Below, in pieces: positions 1 through 8,524 of a DNA stretch of 64,000 nt; within the stretch, counting starts at the first letter, position 1, and every line of letters starts with the position of its first letter. The position numbers and the translations under genes were made by a program. This DNA is from Oscillospiraceae bacterium (lineage in GTDB: Bacteria > Bacillota > Clostridia > Oscillospirales > Ruminococcaceae). The stretch lies in the NCBI GenBank assembly GCA_018110985.1, contig JAGAWT010000033.1, positions 62,001 through 126,000 on the forward strand, written 5' to 3'. Below the pieces are notes generated by a model. That model saw only the letters and a list, made by a program, of their open reading frames with translations. It had not been told where the DNA came from and made no database searches.

Positions 1-1128
1 ATTGATAAACACCTGTCTCAGCCTGTTCCTGTCGCCGTAAACTATGGGAAGATCATCGGGCTCGGTATATACCAGCTCAATGCCCTCCTGCCTTGCCTTT
101 TCCGTGTAGATGAGGACAGTTTCTCCCAGCTCGGCAAGCACATCCACACTTCCCTTTTCAAGGGTCAGCTTACCGTTCTGCATCCGTGAAAAGTCCAGTA
201 GATCCTCTACCATCTGGGAAAGGCGCTCGGTCTCCGAATCTATGACGTGCATTCCCTTGGAGGTCATCTCCGGGTCGTCAGGCATCGCCTCTATGGTCTC
301 TGCCCAGCCCTTTATGGCTGTGAGAGGCGTCCTCAGCTCATGGGAAACACTGGATATGAATTCGTTTTTCATCTGCTCCGACTCTGCCAGACTGTCTGCC
401 ATTTTGTTAATGAGCCTGCACAGCTCACCTATCTCGTCGTTGCTCTCTACAGGTATGCGGACGGAGAAATCCCCTCTTGCATATCGCCTTGCGGTGTTTC
501 CCAAACGGTTCACGGGAATGACGATGGACTTTACAAAGTACATCCCCGAAAATATCATCAGCACAAGAATGGCAGCTCCGACAAGGGAGATAAAGAGTAT
601 ATACAGCCTTATGTGACTGTCTACCCTTTTAAGGGAGCTGACTATCCTTATCACATTGCAGTCGCCTGTGGTATCAGGGGTCACCATGCTCACAGCCACT
701 ACCTTCTCGCCGTCCGGGAGCCGCCCTCTGAAAAAGCCCGTAGAGCCCGATCTGAGAGCATCCGTATAGTCGGAGGCAAGTATATCCTTTGTGGGAGAAA
801 AGCCGGAGGAGGTCATGGTAACATGGCCGTCGGCGCCTATTGCCATAAGCTCTGTGGTGTCCTTGTCGTCCCAGTCCTGTATAAAGGTCCTCACCTGTGT
901 GTTGAAGGTGTTGGGATTATCCGAGTAATACTGGCTCAGAAGGCTCGACACCGTGTTCAGTCTGGAGGTCACATACTGACCTGCGGAGTTTGTATAATAA
1001 AAGCTGATTATCACCGAAAAAGCAAAGACCACAGTCAGCAGAACGACAGCGCTGACTCCCAGGTTGTTCACCAGCCACCGCCTTGTTATCGTCTCTCTCG
1101 GTGCCTTTCTTACAGCAGGCTTTGCCAT
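1..1128 (-). CDS. sensor histidine kinase (partial, C-terminus off window)
   Basis: Read on the minus strand from an ATG at 1126-1128, six bases after the stop of the response regulator gene, with an AGAGGAA-type ribosome site inside the end of that gene. The N-terminus (MAKPAVRK...) is followed by a hydrophobic segment at about residues 23-43, an extracytoplasmic region of about 130 residues, a second membrane segment, a HAMP linker and a dimerisation/phosphoacceptor helix with the H box SSVSHELRTPLTAIKGW. The sequence leaves the window at the start of the N box (RLRQVFINVI), so the ATP-binding domain is not visible. It is expected to autophosphorylate and pass phosphate to the adjacent OmpR-type regulator. 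The ligand is unknown; linkage to pullulanase suggests, but does not prove, a carbohydrate or envelope signal. Confidence 0.9.
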   Translation of the reverse strand, partial: MAKPAVRKAPRETITRRWLVNNLGVSAVVLLTVVFAFSVIISFYYTNSAGQYVTSRLNTVSSLLSQYYSDNPNTFNTQVRTFIQDWDDKDTTELMAIGADGHVTMTSSGFSPTKDILASDYTDALRSGSTGFFRGRLPDGEKVVAVSMVTPDTTGDCNVIRIVSSLKRVDSHIRLYILFISLVGAAILVLMIFSGMYFVKSIVIPVNRLGNTARRYARGDFSVRIPVESNDEIGELCRLINKMADSLAESEQMKNEFISSVSHELRTPLTAIKGWAETIEAMPDDPEMTSKGMHVIDSETERLSQMVEDLLDFSRMQNGKLTLEKGSVDVLAELGETVLIYTEKARQEGIELVYTEPDDLPIVYGDRNRLRQVFIN

Positions 1129-1134
1129 GCTCTT

Positions 1135-1854
1135 TTAACTTTCCTCTTCTTCCGGGTTTCCGTCGGACCACTTGTAGCCGAATCCCCAGATAGTTTTTAC
1201 ATACTTTGGCTTGGAGGGCTCATCCTCTATTTTCAGCCTGATCCTTCTTACGTTCACATCAACGATCTTGTCGTCTCCCGGGTAATTCTCTCCCCAGATG
1301 TGATGTAGTATGCTGCGCCTGTCAAGGGCAGTGTTCTGGTTCATTATGAAGTATTCGAGTATCTGGTACTCCACCTGTGTAAGGTCTATGACCTCATCCC
1401 CCTTTGATACCGTCCTGCTTTTCAGGTTGAGGGTAAAGGGACCCGATACCACGGTGGTGACCTTCTCTTCTCTCACAAAGGTCATGCTGACACGCCTGTA
1501 CACCGCATCTATCCTGGCAGTAAGCTCCGAGGGAGAGAAGGGCTTTGTGATGTAGTCATCAGCCCCCAGCATGAGTCCGGAGACCTTGTCCATCTCCTGG
1601 GTCTTGGCGGAGAGCATTATTATCCCCAGCGTGGCGCTCCTGTTCCTCAGCTCCTTGCACACATGGAAGCCGTCCATGCCGGGCATCATTATATCAAGAA
1701 GAACTATGTCGAAATTGCCGTTTTCCCTGTCGAAAACAGCCAGGGCATCCTCACCGCAGTTCACGTCTACCACATCATAGCCCGCTCTGCTCAGGTTGAT
1801 GACCACAAAATCCCTGATGACATCTTCATCTTCACAAACAAGAATCCTTTTCAT
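1135..1854 (-). CDS. OmpR/PhoB-family response regulator
   Basis: 239 residues. An N-terminal receiver domain has the acidic pocket at residues 8-10 (CEDED) and the phosphoacceptor Asp54 in DIVLLDIMMPGMDG, with the conserved Lys in DDYITKPF. The C-terminal third is an OmpR-type winged helix (ILHHIWGENYPGDDKIVDVNV...). It lies between the pullulanase gene (33 bases upstream) and the histidine kinase (6 bases downstream), so the three are probably cotranscribed, with the kinase as its partner. Family is clear; target genes are unknown. Confidence 0.95.
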   Translation of the reverse strand: MKRILVCEDEDVIRDFVVINLSRAGYDVVDVNCGEDALAVFDRENGNFDIVLLDIMMPGMDGFHVCKELRNRSATLGIIMLSAKTQEMDKVSGLMLGADDYITKPFSPSELTARIDAVYRRVSMTFVREEKVTTVVSGPFTLNLKSRTVSKGDEVIDLTQVEYQILEYFIMNQNTALDRRSILHHIWGENYPGDDKIVDVNVRRIRLKIEDEPSKPKYVKTIWGFGYKWSDGNPEEEES

Positions 1855-1887
1855 AATATCACCTTTGTTTCATCCGGAAAGAGAACA

Positions 1888-3813
1888 TCATTCCTTTTTC
1901 TTGCCCATGACAAGGGTGGAATACCCTTTCAGTTCATAGTCCCCCTCCACCTTGTAAAGAGGGACGTTCCCGGCTCTGTCGCCGTCTATATACACATCAT
2001 ATTCGCCGAAGGCGAACAGCTTCACGCCGTAGGGCGAGGGGTTAAAGAATACGGCAATCTCTTCAAGGTCGCAGTCGCCGTAAAGACCGAAGCCCACTAC
2101 CCTCTGGGGGAGCTTGTCGAAATAGCGCATATTGCGCCCTACTTCTTCGGTCGTTGACATCCTGAGAGCGGAGTGAGCCTTCCTGAATTCTATAAGCCCC
2201 TTGTAGTATTCAAAAATATGCTTGAATTCCGACTTCCTGCCCCATTTCAGGGAATTTACCACATCCGGGGAGCAGTAGCTGTTATGGTCGAAGGCACCGC
2301 CGGGGAGGGGCTTGGAGCGCAGGAATTCCTGCCCTGCCTGTATAAGCGCTATCCCCTGTGACAGCATCACCATGGCAGCAGCCATCTTGTCCATGCGGCA
2401 ACGTACTTCCGTGCTGTCCGTGGGGTTGGTACAGCACAGCTTGTCCCACAGGGTAAGGTTGTCATGTACTTCCACATAGTTTACGGTCTGGCAGGGAGAG
2501 ACTGCCCATGAATATTTGTCAAGGTTCGGCAGCTGGGGGTGAGGCACTCTTCCGCACATTACCTCTTTTACATATTCCTCGTTTCCTATGGCACCGTTCA
2601 CATAGCCCTTTGAGGAGTTTTCAAAGTTGTTTCCCTTTACGGTATCCCTGAAATCATCGGAGAAAAAGCCGTAGCCCGGCGTGTGGCGGGCATTGAGCTT
2701 CATGGCTCTCATGCCGTCGGGAAGTGCGCTGCCGCCGCCTGTCCAGCCCTCTCCGTAGAGGATGATCTCGGGGTTTATGCTCTTTAGCTTCTGCTCTGCG
2801 AGATTGAGAGTCTCTATGTCGTAAAGCCCCATCAGGTCAAAGCGGAAGCCGTCGATAAGGTATTCCTTTGCCCAGTAGCAAAGGCTGTCTATTATGAACT
2901 TGCGCACCATTTTTCTTTCGGTGGCTATCTCATTCCCGCAGCCGGAGCCGTTGGAAAAATACTCGTTGTTGGGACCGCAAAGCCTGTAATAATACTTGGG
3001 GAAGGTCTTGTTGAAGGGAGAGTCCGCAGTGGCGTAGGTGTGGTTGTACACCACATCCATTATAACTCTGATACCCGCCTTGTGAAGAGCGTGTACCATC
3101 TTTTTGAACTCCTCCACCCTCTTGTGGCCGCTGAAGGGGTTGGTGGAATAGGAACCCTCCGGAACATTGAAATTCAGAGGATCGTAGCCCCAGTTGAACT
3201 GCGGTCTGTGGTAGTCGGATTCATCCACGGTCTGGAAGTCGAACACAGGCTGGAGCTGAACATGGGTGACACCCAGCTCTTTCAGGTGGTCGATGCCCAC
3301 CTTGTCCCCTGCGGCATTTACCAGTCCCTTTTCCGTAAAGGCGAGGAAACGCCCCTTGTATACGAAATTGCCGCTTTCGTCAATGGAGAAATCCCTTACA
3401 TGGAGCTCGTACACCACGGCATCTGTGGGGGATTTCATTTCGGGGAGTCGGTAATCCCCCCATCCCTTGGGGTTGAGGCGGGCGGTGTCGATGACCATAC
3501 CCATGATACCGTTTACACCCGCTGCCTTTGCGTAGATGTCTATGGTCTCCACGGGAACATCGTCCATAACGATCTCATAGGTGTAGTAAACGCCTTCCAT
3601 ATCGCCGTTTGCGACTTTCTCCCATACTCCCTTGCGGCTTTTTTTCATTGGGAGCCTGCGGAAGGGGCGCTCATCCCTGCACCTTCTGTAGAGCAGGACA
3701 GAAGCAGCGGAGGCATAGGGAGACCACACCTTGAAAACGGTCTTGTTGCCCATGTAGACCGCTCCCAGGTCATCCCCGTCGTAATAATATCTGTTTTCCG
3801 CCTCTGTAAACAT
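1888..3813 (-). CDS. pulA: type I pullulanase (GH13 debranching enzyme)
   Basis: 641 residues without a signal peptide, so probably cytoplasmic debranching of glycogen or imported maltodextrin (hydrolysis of alpha-1,6 bonds). A CBM48-like N-terminal domain (about 10-110) precedes the GH13 barrel. Visible motifs are the pullulanase signature FNWGYDP (206-212), VVYNHTY (254-260), GFRFDLMG with nucleophile Asp326, LYGEGW with acid/base Glu355, and VHDN. Length fits the short Firmicute type I enzymes. The start ATG (3811-3813) follows a GGGAGAG ribosome site; a consensus promoter lies at 3882-3910. It heads a cluster with a two-component system and acts in the same pathway as the glycogen phosphorylase at 8.5 kb. 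Confidence 0.94.
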   Translation of the reverse strand: MFTEAENRYYYDGDDLGAVYMGNKTVFKVWSPYASAASVLLYRRCRDERPFRRLPMKKSRKGVWEKVANGDMEGVYYTYEIVMDDVPVETIDIYAKAAGVNGIMGMVIDTARLNPKGWGDYRLPEMKSPTDAVVYELHVRDFSIDESGNFVYKGRFLAFTEKGLVNAAGDKVGIDHLKELGVTHVQLQPVFDFQTVDESDYHRPQFNWGYDPLNFNVPEGSYSTNPFSGHKRVEEFKKMVHALHKAGIRVIMDVVYNHTYATADSPFNKTFPKYYYRLCGPNNEYFSNGSGCGNEIATERKMVRKFIIDSLCYWAKEYLIDGFRFDLMGLYDIETLNLAEQKLKSINPEIILYGEGWTGGGSALPDGMRAMKLNARHTPGYGFFSDDFRDTVKGNNFENSSKGYVNGAIGNEEYVKEVMCGRVPHPQLPNLDKYSWAVSPCQTVNYVEVHDNLTLWDKLCCTNPTDSTEVRCRMDKMAAAMVMLSQGIALIQAGQEFLRSKPLPGGAFDHNSYCSPDVVNSLKWGRKSEFKHIFEYYKGLIEFRKAHSALRMSTTEEVGRNMRYFDKLPQRVVGFGLYGDCDLEEIAVFFNPSPYGVKLFAFGEYDVYIDGDRAGNVPLYKVEGDYELKGYSTLVMGKKKE

Positions 3814-3881
3814 TCCAACACTCTCCCGTATCTCACAGGTCTTTGGAAAAGCCCTTTATCTGTAAGAATTGACTGTATGTA

Positions 3882-3910
3882 ATTATAACATATTTATATT
3901 TCTGTGTAAA
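3882..3910 (-). promoter_or_regulatory. sigma-A promoter of pullulanase gene
   Basis: Minus-strand TTTACA (3905-3910), 17-base spacer, TATAAT (3882-3887), about 70 bases upstream of the pullulanase start. Confidence 0.75.
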
Positions 3911-3984
3911 GGTGTTTTATAAAATATTCATTATAGTACAGCAATATGCACAATGCTTTGCGCTATATTATGTGGATAATGCTG

Positions 3985-5886
3985 TTATTTCTTTCTCATC
4001 CACACTCTCATCTGGTTCTCGCCCCTGTTGCACCATGCGTAATAGGGGATGGCAGCGGCTTTCACCTTTTTTTGTGCGGGTGCTTCAAAGGAGTAGAGCT
4101 CATCCTCTGCTTCATCTCTGTATGCTGTCACTCTGAGGCAGTCTGTGCCAAGCTCACTGCAGGAGCCGATCTCTATCCCTGAGGCGGTGTCAAGGCTCAG
4201 TCCCACCACATCACCGTCATTGTCCTTTCCCTCAAAGCAGTATACGAGAGGACCCTTTGAAAGGCAGACCATTCCCGCAACGGAGGGGATACGGGGAGAT
4301 GCGAAGTTGAAGCGGGGCGTGCAGTCAAGGGTGAGGGTCAGGGTGTCTCCGTCATTAAGACTGATATAGGCATAGCCTTTGACAGTCTCTGCGGAGATCT
4401 CGGTGCCGTTCAGGGCTATGGACCGCTTTTTGCTCCAGACGGGTATGCGCACGGCGATATTTCCGCCTTTTACGGCGCTGATAACTATCCTGTCGGAATA
4501 GGGGTACTCCGTATCGATGTTTATATGAAGTCCGCAGCCGAACTTTACTTCTCCTGCCGCATACAGGTGAACAAAGCCTGTATCCTCGTTCTCTCCGAAG
4601 GCATATTCCCCGAAGGACATTATCACCCTTGCAAGGTTGGGAGGGCAGCAGGCGCAGGCATACCAGCCCGGACGGGTGGTAAGTGTATGGCGGTGGGTGC
4701 GGGTCTTTCCGGAGATACCGGGCAGGCTCTCAAGCACGTTCACATAGAAAAAGCTCTTTCCGTCAAGCTGCATACCTGCAAGGGCGGTGTTGTAGAAAGC
4801 TCTTTCCATCACATCGGCATATCTGCTGTCAGTTTCGTGCTCCAGCATTGCCGCCGCAAAGAACATAAGACCCAGTGAGGCGCAGGTCTCACAATAGGCG
4901 GTGTCCGTTGGCAGGTCGTAGTCCTCCGTGAATGCTTCCCCCTCAACAGTGGAGCCTATGCCTCCGGTTATGTACATCCTTTTTTTGGTGATGCTGTTCC
5001 ACAGCCTGTGGCAGGCATCCTCAAGGGATCTGTCCCCCGTTTCGCAAAGGAGCCCCGCCATGGCGGCGTAAAGGTAGACTGCCCTTACTGCGTGACCCGT
5101 GGCATCCTTTTGCTCTCTCACGGGTGCGCCGCTCTGCTGATAATCCCTGTCCGAGCCGTCATTCCCCCACACGGTCCAGTCTCTTTTTTCCTTTTCCCTG
5201 ATAAAAAAGTCGGGGTCCTTGCCTCTTACATTCACAAAGTGGGATGCCAGTTCGAGCGCCTTTTTGTCGCCCGTGGTGCGGTACAGCTTTATCAGTGCCT
5301 GCTCTATCTCCGGGTGTCCGGGGTACCCTTCCTCTCCCTTTGTGACAAAGTGATCGTAGATGTGTTCCATGTTCCTGAGCATCACATCCAGGAGCTTTCT
5401 CTTTCCCGTCACTTTGTAATAGGCGGCGGTTGCTTCGATCATGTGTCCGGAGCAGTACAGCTCATGCCCCTCCAGCAGGTTTGTAAAGCGCTTGTCCCTG
5501 TCCTTTACGGTGAAATAGGTGTCAAGATAACCGTCCTCATCCTGGGCATCGGCTATTATATCTATCAGCTCATCTATTTTGTTCTCAAGCTCACTGTCGG
5601 GGAAATTCACAAGAGAAAAGGCTGCGGCCTCTATCCATTTTGCAGCATCCGAATCCTGAAAGACCATTCCGTAAAAGCCGTCTCCCGTATCTTCGCCCCT
5701 GATGGCTTTCCCTGCATTTATGAAATTCTGTACCACATGGCTTTTTTCGGTGTTCTCCCTTTTGTCCCACAAAACATCGTACTGGTAAGGTATGACCTCA
5801 TCCTTTACCAGCTTTGAGTATTTCCCTATAAAGCCCGACGGAGCGTATGCCCGCAGGTCTGTCCTGTGTGATGAAAACTCAGTCAT
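3985..5886 (-). CDS. GH127 beta-L-arabinofuranosidase
   Basis: 633 residues, no signal peptide. It resembles HypBA1-type GH127 enzymes, which release beta-L-arabinofuranose from plant glycans and glycoproteins using a zinc-bound cysteine nucleophile. Key residues visible are Glu333 and Cys335 in YCETC and the vicinal pair Cys413-Cys414 in CACCPPN, matching the Glu/Cys/Cys-Cys zinc site of the family. Also family-typical are QQSGAPVREQ (250-259), TGGIGS (307-312) and EDYDLP (321-326). The start overlaps the stop of the upstream response regulator by 8 bases, so the two are translationally coupled. Cytoplasmic location implies that short arabinosides are imported first. Confidence 0.92.
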   Translation of the reverse strand: MTEFSSHRTDLRAYAPSGFIGKYSKLVKDEVIPYQYDVLWDKRENTEKSHVVQNFINAGKAIRGEDTGDGFYGMVFQDSDAAKWIEAAAFSLVNFPDSELENKIDELIDIIADAQDEDGYLDTYFTVKDRDKRFTNLLEGHELYCSGHMIEATAAYYKVTGKRKLLDVMLRNMEHIYDHFVTKGEEGYPGHPEIEQALIKLYRTTGDKKALELASHFVNVRGKDPDFFIREKEKRDWTVWGNDGSDRDYQQSGAPVREQKDATGHAVRAVYLYAAMAGLLCETGDRSLEDACHRLWNSITKKRMYITGGIGSTVEGEAFTEDYDLPTDTAYCETCASLGLMFFAAAMLEHETDSRYADVMERAFYNTALAGMQLDGKSFFYVNVLESLPGISGKTRTHRHTLTTRPGWYACACCPPNLARVIMSFGEYAFGENEDTGFVHLYAAGEVKFGCGLHINIDTEYPYSDRIVISAVKGGNIAVRIPVWSKKRSIALNGTEISAETVKGYAYISLNDGDTLTLTLDCTPRFNFASPRIPSVAGMVCLSKGPLVYCFEGKDNDGDVVGLSLDTASGIEIGSCSELGTDCLRVTAYRDEAEDELYSFEAPAQKKVKAAAIPYYAWCNRGENQMRVWMRKK

Positions 5887-6571
5887 TGTTCTCCTCCTCG
5901 CTTTCCAGCTTGTAGCCTATGCCCCGCAGTGTCTTTATAGCCGTCTTTGAGCCCAGAAAGCTCAGTTTTTTCCGCAGGAAGGATACATAGACCTCCACAT
6001 TGTTGTCCTGTGCATCCGAATCATAGCCCCATATCTTGGTGATGAGCATATCCTTGCTTATGGCGTTGCCTTTGTTTATCATCAGCATTTCCAGTATGGA
6101 ATATTCCTTCAGACCCAGCTTTACGCTCTTCTGACCGCAGCTTACCTCAAAGGATGCGGTATCCAGCTTCAGATCACCGAAAGAAAGCTCATCCGATGAA
6201 ACTATACCCGCCGTGCTCCGCCTTCCGAGAGCCCTTACCCTTGCAAGCAGCTCCTCTGTCACGAACGGCTTTGTAAGGTAGTCGTCCGCTCCCCTGTCGA
6301 GCCCCTTTACCTTGTCCGTTACCGCACTTTTGGCGGTCAGCATCATGACGGGGGTCTCTATGCCCTCTTTCCGTATGTTCTCGATCACCGAAAAGCCGTC
6401 CATACCCGGGAGCATCACATCAAGTATTATCACGTCATAGATGGCGCTCAGCGCATTGTCAAGACCGTCTATGCCGTTATAGGACACATCGGTTATTATC
6501 TTTTCCTTTTCAAGCAGCAGCTTTATCGCATCCGCAAGCCGCTTTTCGTCCTCTACCACAAGTACACGCAC
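5879..6571 (-). CDS. OmpR-family response regulator without adjacent kinase
   Basis: 230 residues with a receiver domain (phosphoacceptor Asp51 in DVIILDVMLPGMDG, Lys in DDYLTKPF) and a C-terminal OmpR winged helix. No histidine kinase is next to it: the downstream gene, overlapping by 8 bases, is the GH127 arabinofuranosidase, and upstream lies a 669-base non-coding tract. It is therefore an orphan regulator within this window. A consensus promoter sits at 6614-6642. Confidence 0.94.
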   Translation of the reverse strand: MRVLVVEDEKRLADAIKLLLEKEKIITDVSYNGIDGLDNALSAIYDVIILDVMLPGMDGFSVIENIRKEGIETPVMMLTAKSAVTDKVKGLDRGADDYLTKPFVTEELLARVRALGRRSTAGIVSSDELSFGDLKLDTASFEVSCGQKSVKLGLKEYSILEMLMINKGNAISKDMLITKIWGYDSDAQDNNVEVYVSFLRKKLSFLGSKTAIKTLRGIGYKLESEEENND

Positions 6572-6613
6572 GCTTGATCCTCCCTTTCGGTAACAAATTC
6601 CTGCATACCCCCT

Positions 6614-6642
6614 ATTCTACCACCAAAACCCCTTTTTGTCAA
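6614..6642 (-). promoter_or_regulatory. sigma-A promoter of regulator-GH127 operon
   Basis: Minus-strand TTGACA (6637-6642), 17-base spacer, TAGAAT (6614-6619), about 45 bases before the response regulator start. Confidence 0.75.
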
Positions 6643-7206
6643 GGCGGGCAGTACTGACATTGACCTGCTGAACTCCCTCCGTCACGGCTCGTCGCCGTGA
6701 CACATCCCGTCCTGCCCTTTTCTTTGTGGTGCGGATCTCCTTCGTTTTTTTGCTACATCCTATGATTTCTGCTACACCTTGATCCGCTCCTGTAAAGGCT
6801 TAGAGGGCTTTGTAGCAGAATTTTCCGGTTTTTTGTTTAAAACTATATTATTCTATTTTTTCTCTCATAATAGAAAATAATTCTGCTATTCTGCTACATT
6901 ACACTGACAACCTTGATGACATAGGCGTTTGTGACGTAGCAGTTTTTTTGCTTTTTGCTACACTATCCCCGCGATCCGCTATATATCGGGATCCTTGTGT
7001 AGCAGAATTCTTTCCTTTTTTTGCTACATGACCGATGAAGATACATCATCATAAACATTATACCATGTTTGAAAGCGCAAATCAATAGCTTTCATAAAAT
7101 GATTTGCGCAAATATTGTGGTCTTGTATACCTGCACAAACAGGCTCTCTGTTTTTTTTCTGTTTTATGTGCCGCTCTCATCGTGAACAGGGTGCACAGCA
7201 AAAGAG
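6643..7206. repeat. non-coding tract with TGCTACA/TGTAGCA heptamer cluster
   Basis: No credible gene lies here. The heptamer TGCTACA occurs at 6751, 6770, 6892, 6956 and 7022, and its complement TGTAGCA at 6811 and 6998, with a one-base variant at 6935. Three pairs face each other at 48-50 base spans (6770/6817, 6892/6941, 6956/7004). The tract also holds an 8-bp stem at 6681-6701 (GTCACGGC/GCCGTGAC) and a perfect 10-bp inverted repeat GCGCAAATCA/TGATTTGCGC at 7075-7109. The function is not recognised; it could be a regulator-binding array or the iteron-like remnant of a mobile element. Confidence 0.6.
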
Positions 7207-7233
7207 AATGCCCTCACACAAAATGAGAGGGCA
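7207..7233 (-). terminator. intrinsic terminator of metA
   Basis: Minus-strand stem GCCCTC/GAGGGC (extended by TCA/TGA) followed by ATTCTCTTTT, 8 bases after the metA stop. Confidence 0.75.
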
Positions 7234-7240
7234 GAAAGTA

Positions 7241-8185
7241 TCAGCTCTTTGAATACAGGGTCTCCACCGGGGTGAGAGTATCCAGATCGTAGGGGGTGGA
7301 CTGGTATACGCAGTAGTTTATCCAGTTGGAAAAAAGCAGATTTGCGTGGCAGCGCCAGTTGAAGCGGGGCGGCATAAGAACATCATCATCCGGGAAATAG
7401 TTATACGGCTTTTTGATATCAAGACCCTTTTCAAGATCCCTGTAATACTCATTTCCCAATGTGAAGCGGTCGTATTCGGAGTGACCCGTGCAGAAAAAGA
7501 GCCTGTTTGAGGATTCCGTCACTATATGCACTCCCGATATGCGGGAGTAGGTCAGCACCTTCAGCCCCGGGACTTTTACTATATCCTCTTCACGCACTTC
7601 GGTATATCTTGAATGGGGAACGGTGAAATTATCGTCAAATCCCCTTACCAGCGGGTGATAGGAATCGTTTATGCGGTGCTCGAAAAGTCCGAACATCTTC
7701 TCCTTCAGGGCATATTTGGGCACACCGTAGTGGTGGTACAGCCCCGCCTGTGCTCCCCAGCATATATGGAACACGGAGTAGACATTTTCAAGGGACCAGT
7801 CCATGACTTCGCAAAGCTCTCCCCAGTAGTCCACATCCTCATATTCCAGCTGCTCCACCGGAGCACCTGTGATTATAAGGCCGTCAAAGCGCCTGTCCTT
7901 CACCTCATCGAATGTATAGTAAAATTTATTCAGATGAGAGCGGGGCGTGTTCTTGGATACATGGGACTTCATCTGCAGAAAGTCTATGTCCACCTGTATG
8001 GGTGTATTTGAAAGCAGCCTGAGTATCTGGGTCTCTGTCTCTATTTTCTTCGGCATAAGGTTCAGGATAAGTATACGGAGCGGGCGTATATCCTGGTGCG
8101 ATGCCGTGGAGTGGGTCATGCAGAATATGTTTTCTTTGCGCAGTGCTTCTATTGCGGGGAGATCATCCGGAATATTTATTGGCAT
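7241..8185 (-). CDS. metA: homoserine O-acetyltransferase, MetA family
   Basis: 314 residues from the ATG at 8183-8185, preferred over an upstream in-frame GTG at 8192-8194 because AGGA lies at a usable distance only for the ATG. MetA acylates homoserine, the first committed step of methionine synthesis. The nucleophile is Cys142 in HICWGAQA. The residue that sets acyl donor specificity (position 111 in MetA numbering) is Glu in [11 protein letters not shown], which in characterised MetA proteins goes with acetyl-CoA rather than succinyl-CoA (glycine there), so O-acetylhomoserine is predicted. Homoserine would come from lysC/hom at 57-60 kb. The leader holds a copy of the 105-bp palindromic element between promoter (8349-8377) and start. 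Confidence 0.93.
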   Translation of the reverse strand: MPINIPDDLPAIEALRKENIFCMTHSTASHQDIRPLRILILNLMPKKIETETQILRLLSNTPIQVDIDFLQMKSHVSKNTPRSHLNKFYYTFDEVKDRRFDGLIITGAPVEQLEYEDVDYWGELCEVMDWSLENVYSVFHICWGAQAGLYHHYGVPKYALKEKMFGLFEHRINDSYHPLVRGFDDNFTVPHSRYTEVREEDIVKVPGLKVLTYSRISGVHIVTESSNRLFFCTGHSEYDRFTLGNEYYRDLEKGLDIKKPYNYFPDDDVLMPPRFNWRCHANLLFSNWINYCVYQSTPYDLDTLTPVETLYSKS

Positions 8186-8221
8186 AATTATCACATCCTG
8201 AGTGTGTAGGGTTCTTTGCTG

Positions 8222-8326
8222 ATACTAATTTCTGACCGATGTATAGACAAGAAACAAGCCGCAAATGCTTGAATATAAGGGATTTGAGGCTTGGAGATCG
8301 TCTATACATCGAGGAAGAATTAGTAT
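8222..8326 (+). repeat. 105-bp palindromic element, copy 1
   Basis: Exactly 105 bp, ends ATACTAATT...AATTAGTAT. The outer 27-base ends form an imperfect inverted repeat; an internal CAAGCC...GGCTTG inverted repeat of 12 bp makes a second stem with a 15-base loop. This copy is in the F orientation (defined here as starting ATACTRATTTCTGACCG). It lies between divergent metA and glgP, within the deduced metA leader. Confidence 0.92.
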
Positions 8327-8348
8327 GAAGGCGATAACACAGTACATA

Positions 8349-8377
8349 ATTATACTACATTATCCGCAAAAAATCAA
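8349..8377 (-). promoter_or_regulatory. sigma-A promoter of metA
   Basis: Minus-strand TTGATT (8372-8377), 17 bases, TATAAT (8349-8354). Transcription from it would run through palindromic copy 1 before reaching metA. Confidence 0.65.
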
Positions 8378-8464
8378 GTTAATTATTTTTATAGGCGATA
8401 TGCACAAATTTTCCTGCAAATAATTGCCTGTAATGTACATATTTCTTCATACTTTACAAATCTC

Positions 8465-8493
8465 TTGATTTTTATTTCAAATTATGATAAAAT
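8465..8493 (+). promoter_or_regulatory. sigma-A promoter of glgP
   Basis: TTGATT (8465-8470), 17 bases, TAAAAT (8488-8493), about 32 bases before the glgP start. Confidence 0.65.
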
Positions 8494-8524
8494 AGACTTA
8501 TGTTTGTGATTTTTTATGTAAGGG

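Noticed and set aside
917-1171. 84-codon minus-strand frame over the histidine kinase N-terminus
   Set aside because: It overlaps the start of the kinase gene in another frame, is Arg/Lys/Gly-rich and matches no family.
247-1308. 353-codon open frame on the plus strand
   Set aside because: It is antisense to the histidine kinase and regulator genes, which have clear domains. Several other long plus-strand frames (for example opposite pullulanase, glgP and the symporter) are antisense shadows of the same kind.
6681-6701. Hairpin as a terminator
   Set aside because: The 8-bp stem has no T tract on either strand and no gene ends nearby.
8222-8326. Peptide frames across the palindromic element (reading MYRQETS... 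or MYRRSPS...) as small genes
   Set aside because: They recur in every copy because the repeat is open in both strands, have no ribosome sites and sit in non-coding gaps. Treated as a property of the repeat, not as genes.
8186-8350. SAM riboswitch in the metA leader
   Set aside because: The leader between promoter and start is almost entirely the palindromic repeat; no SAM-I or other SAM riboswitch core motifs are visible.
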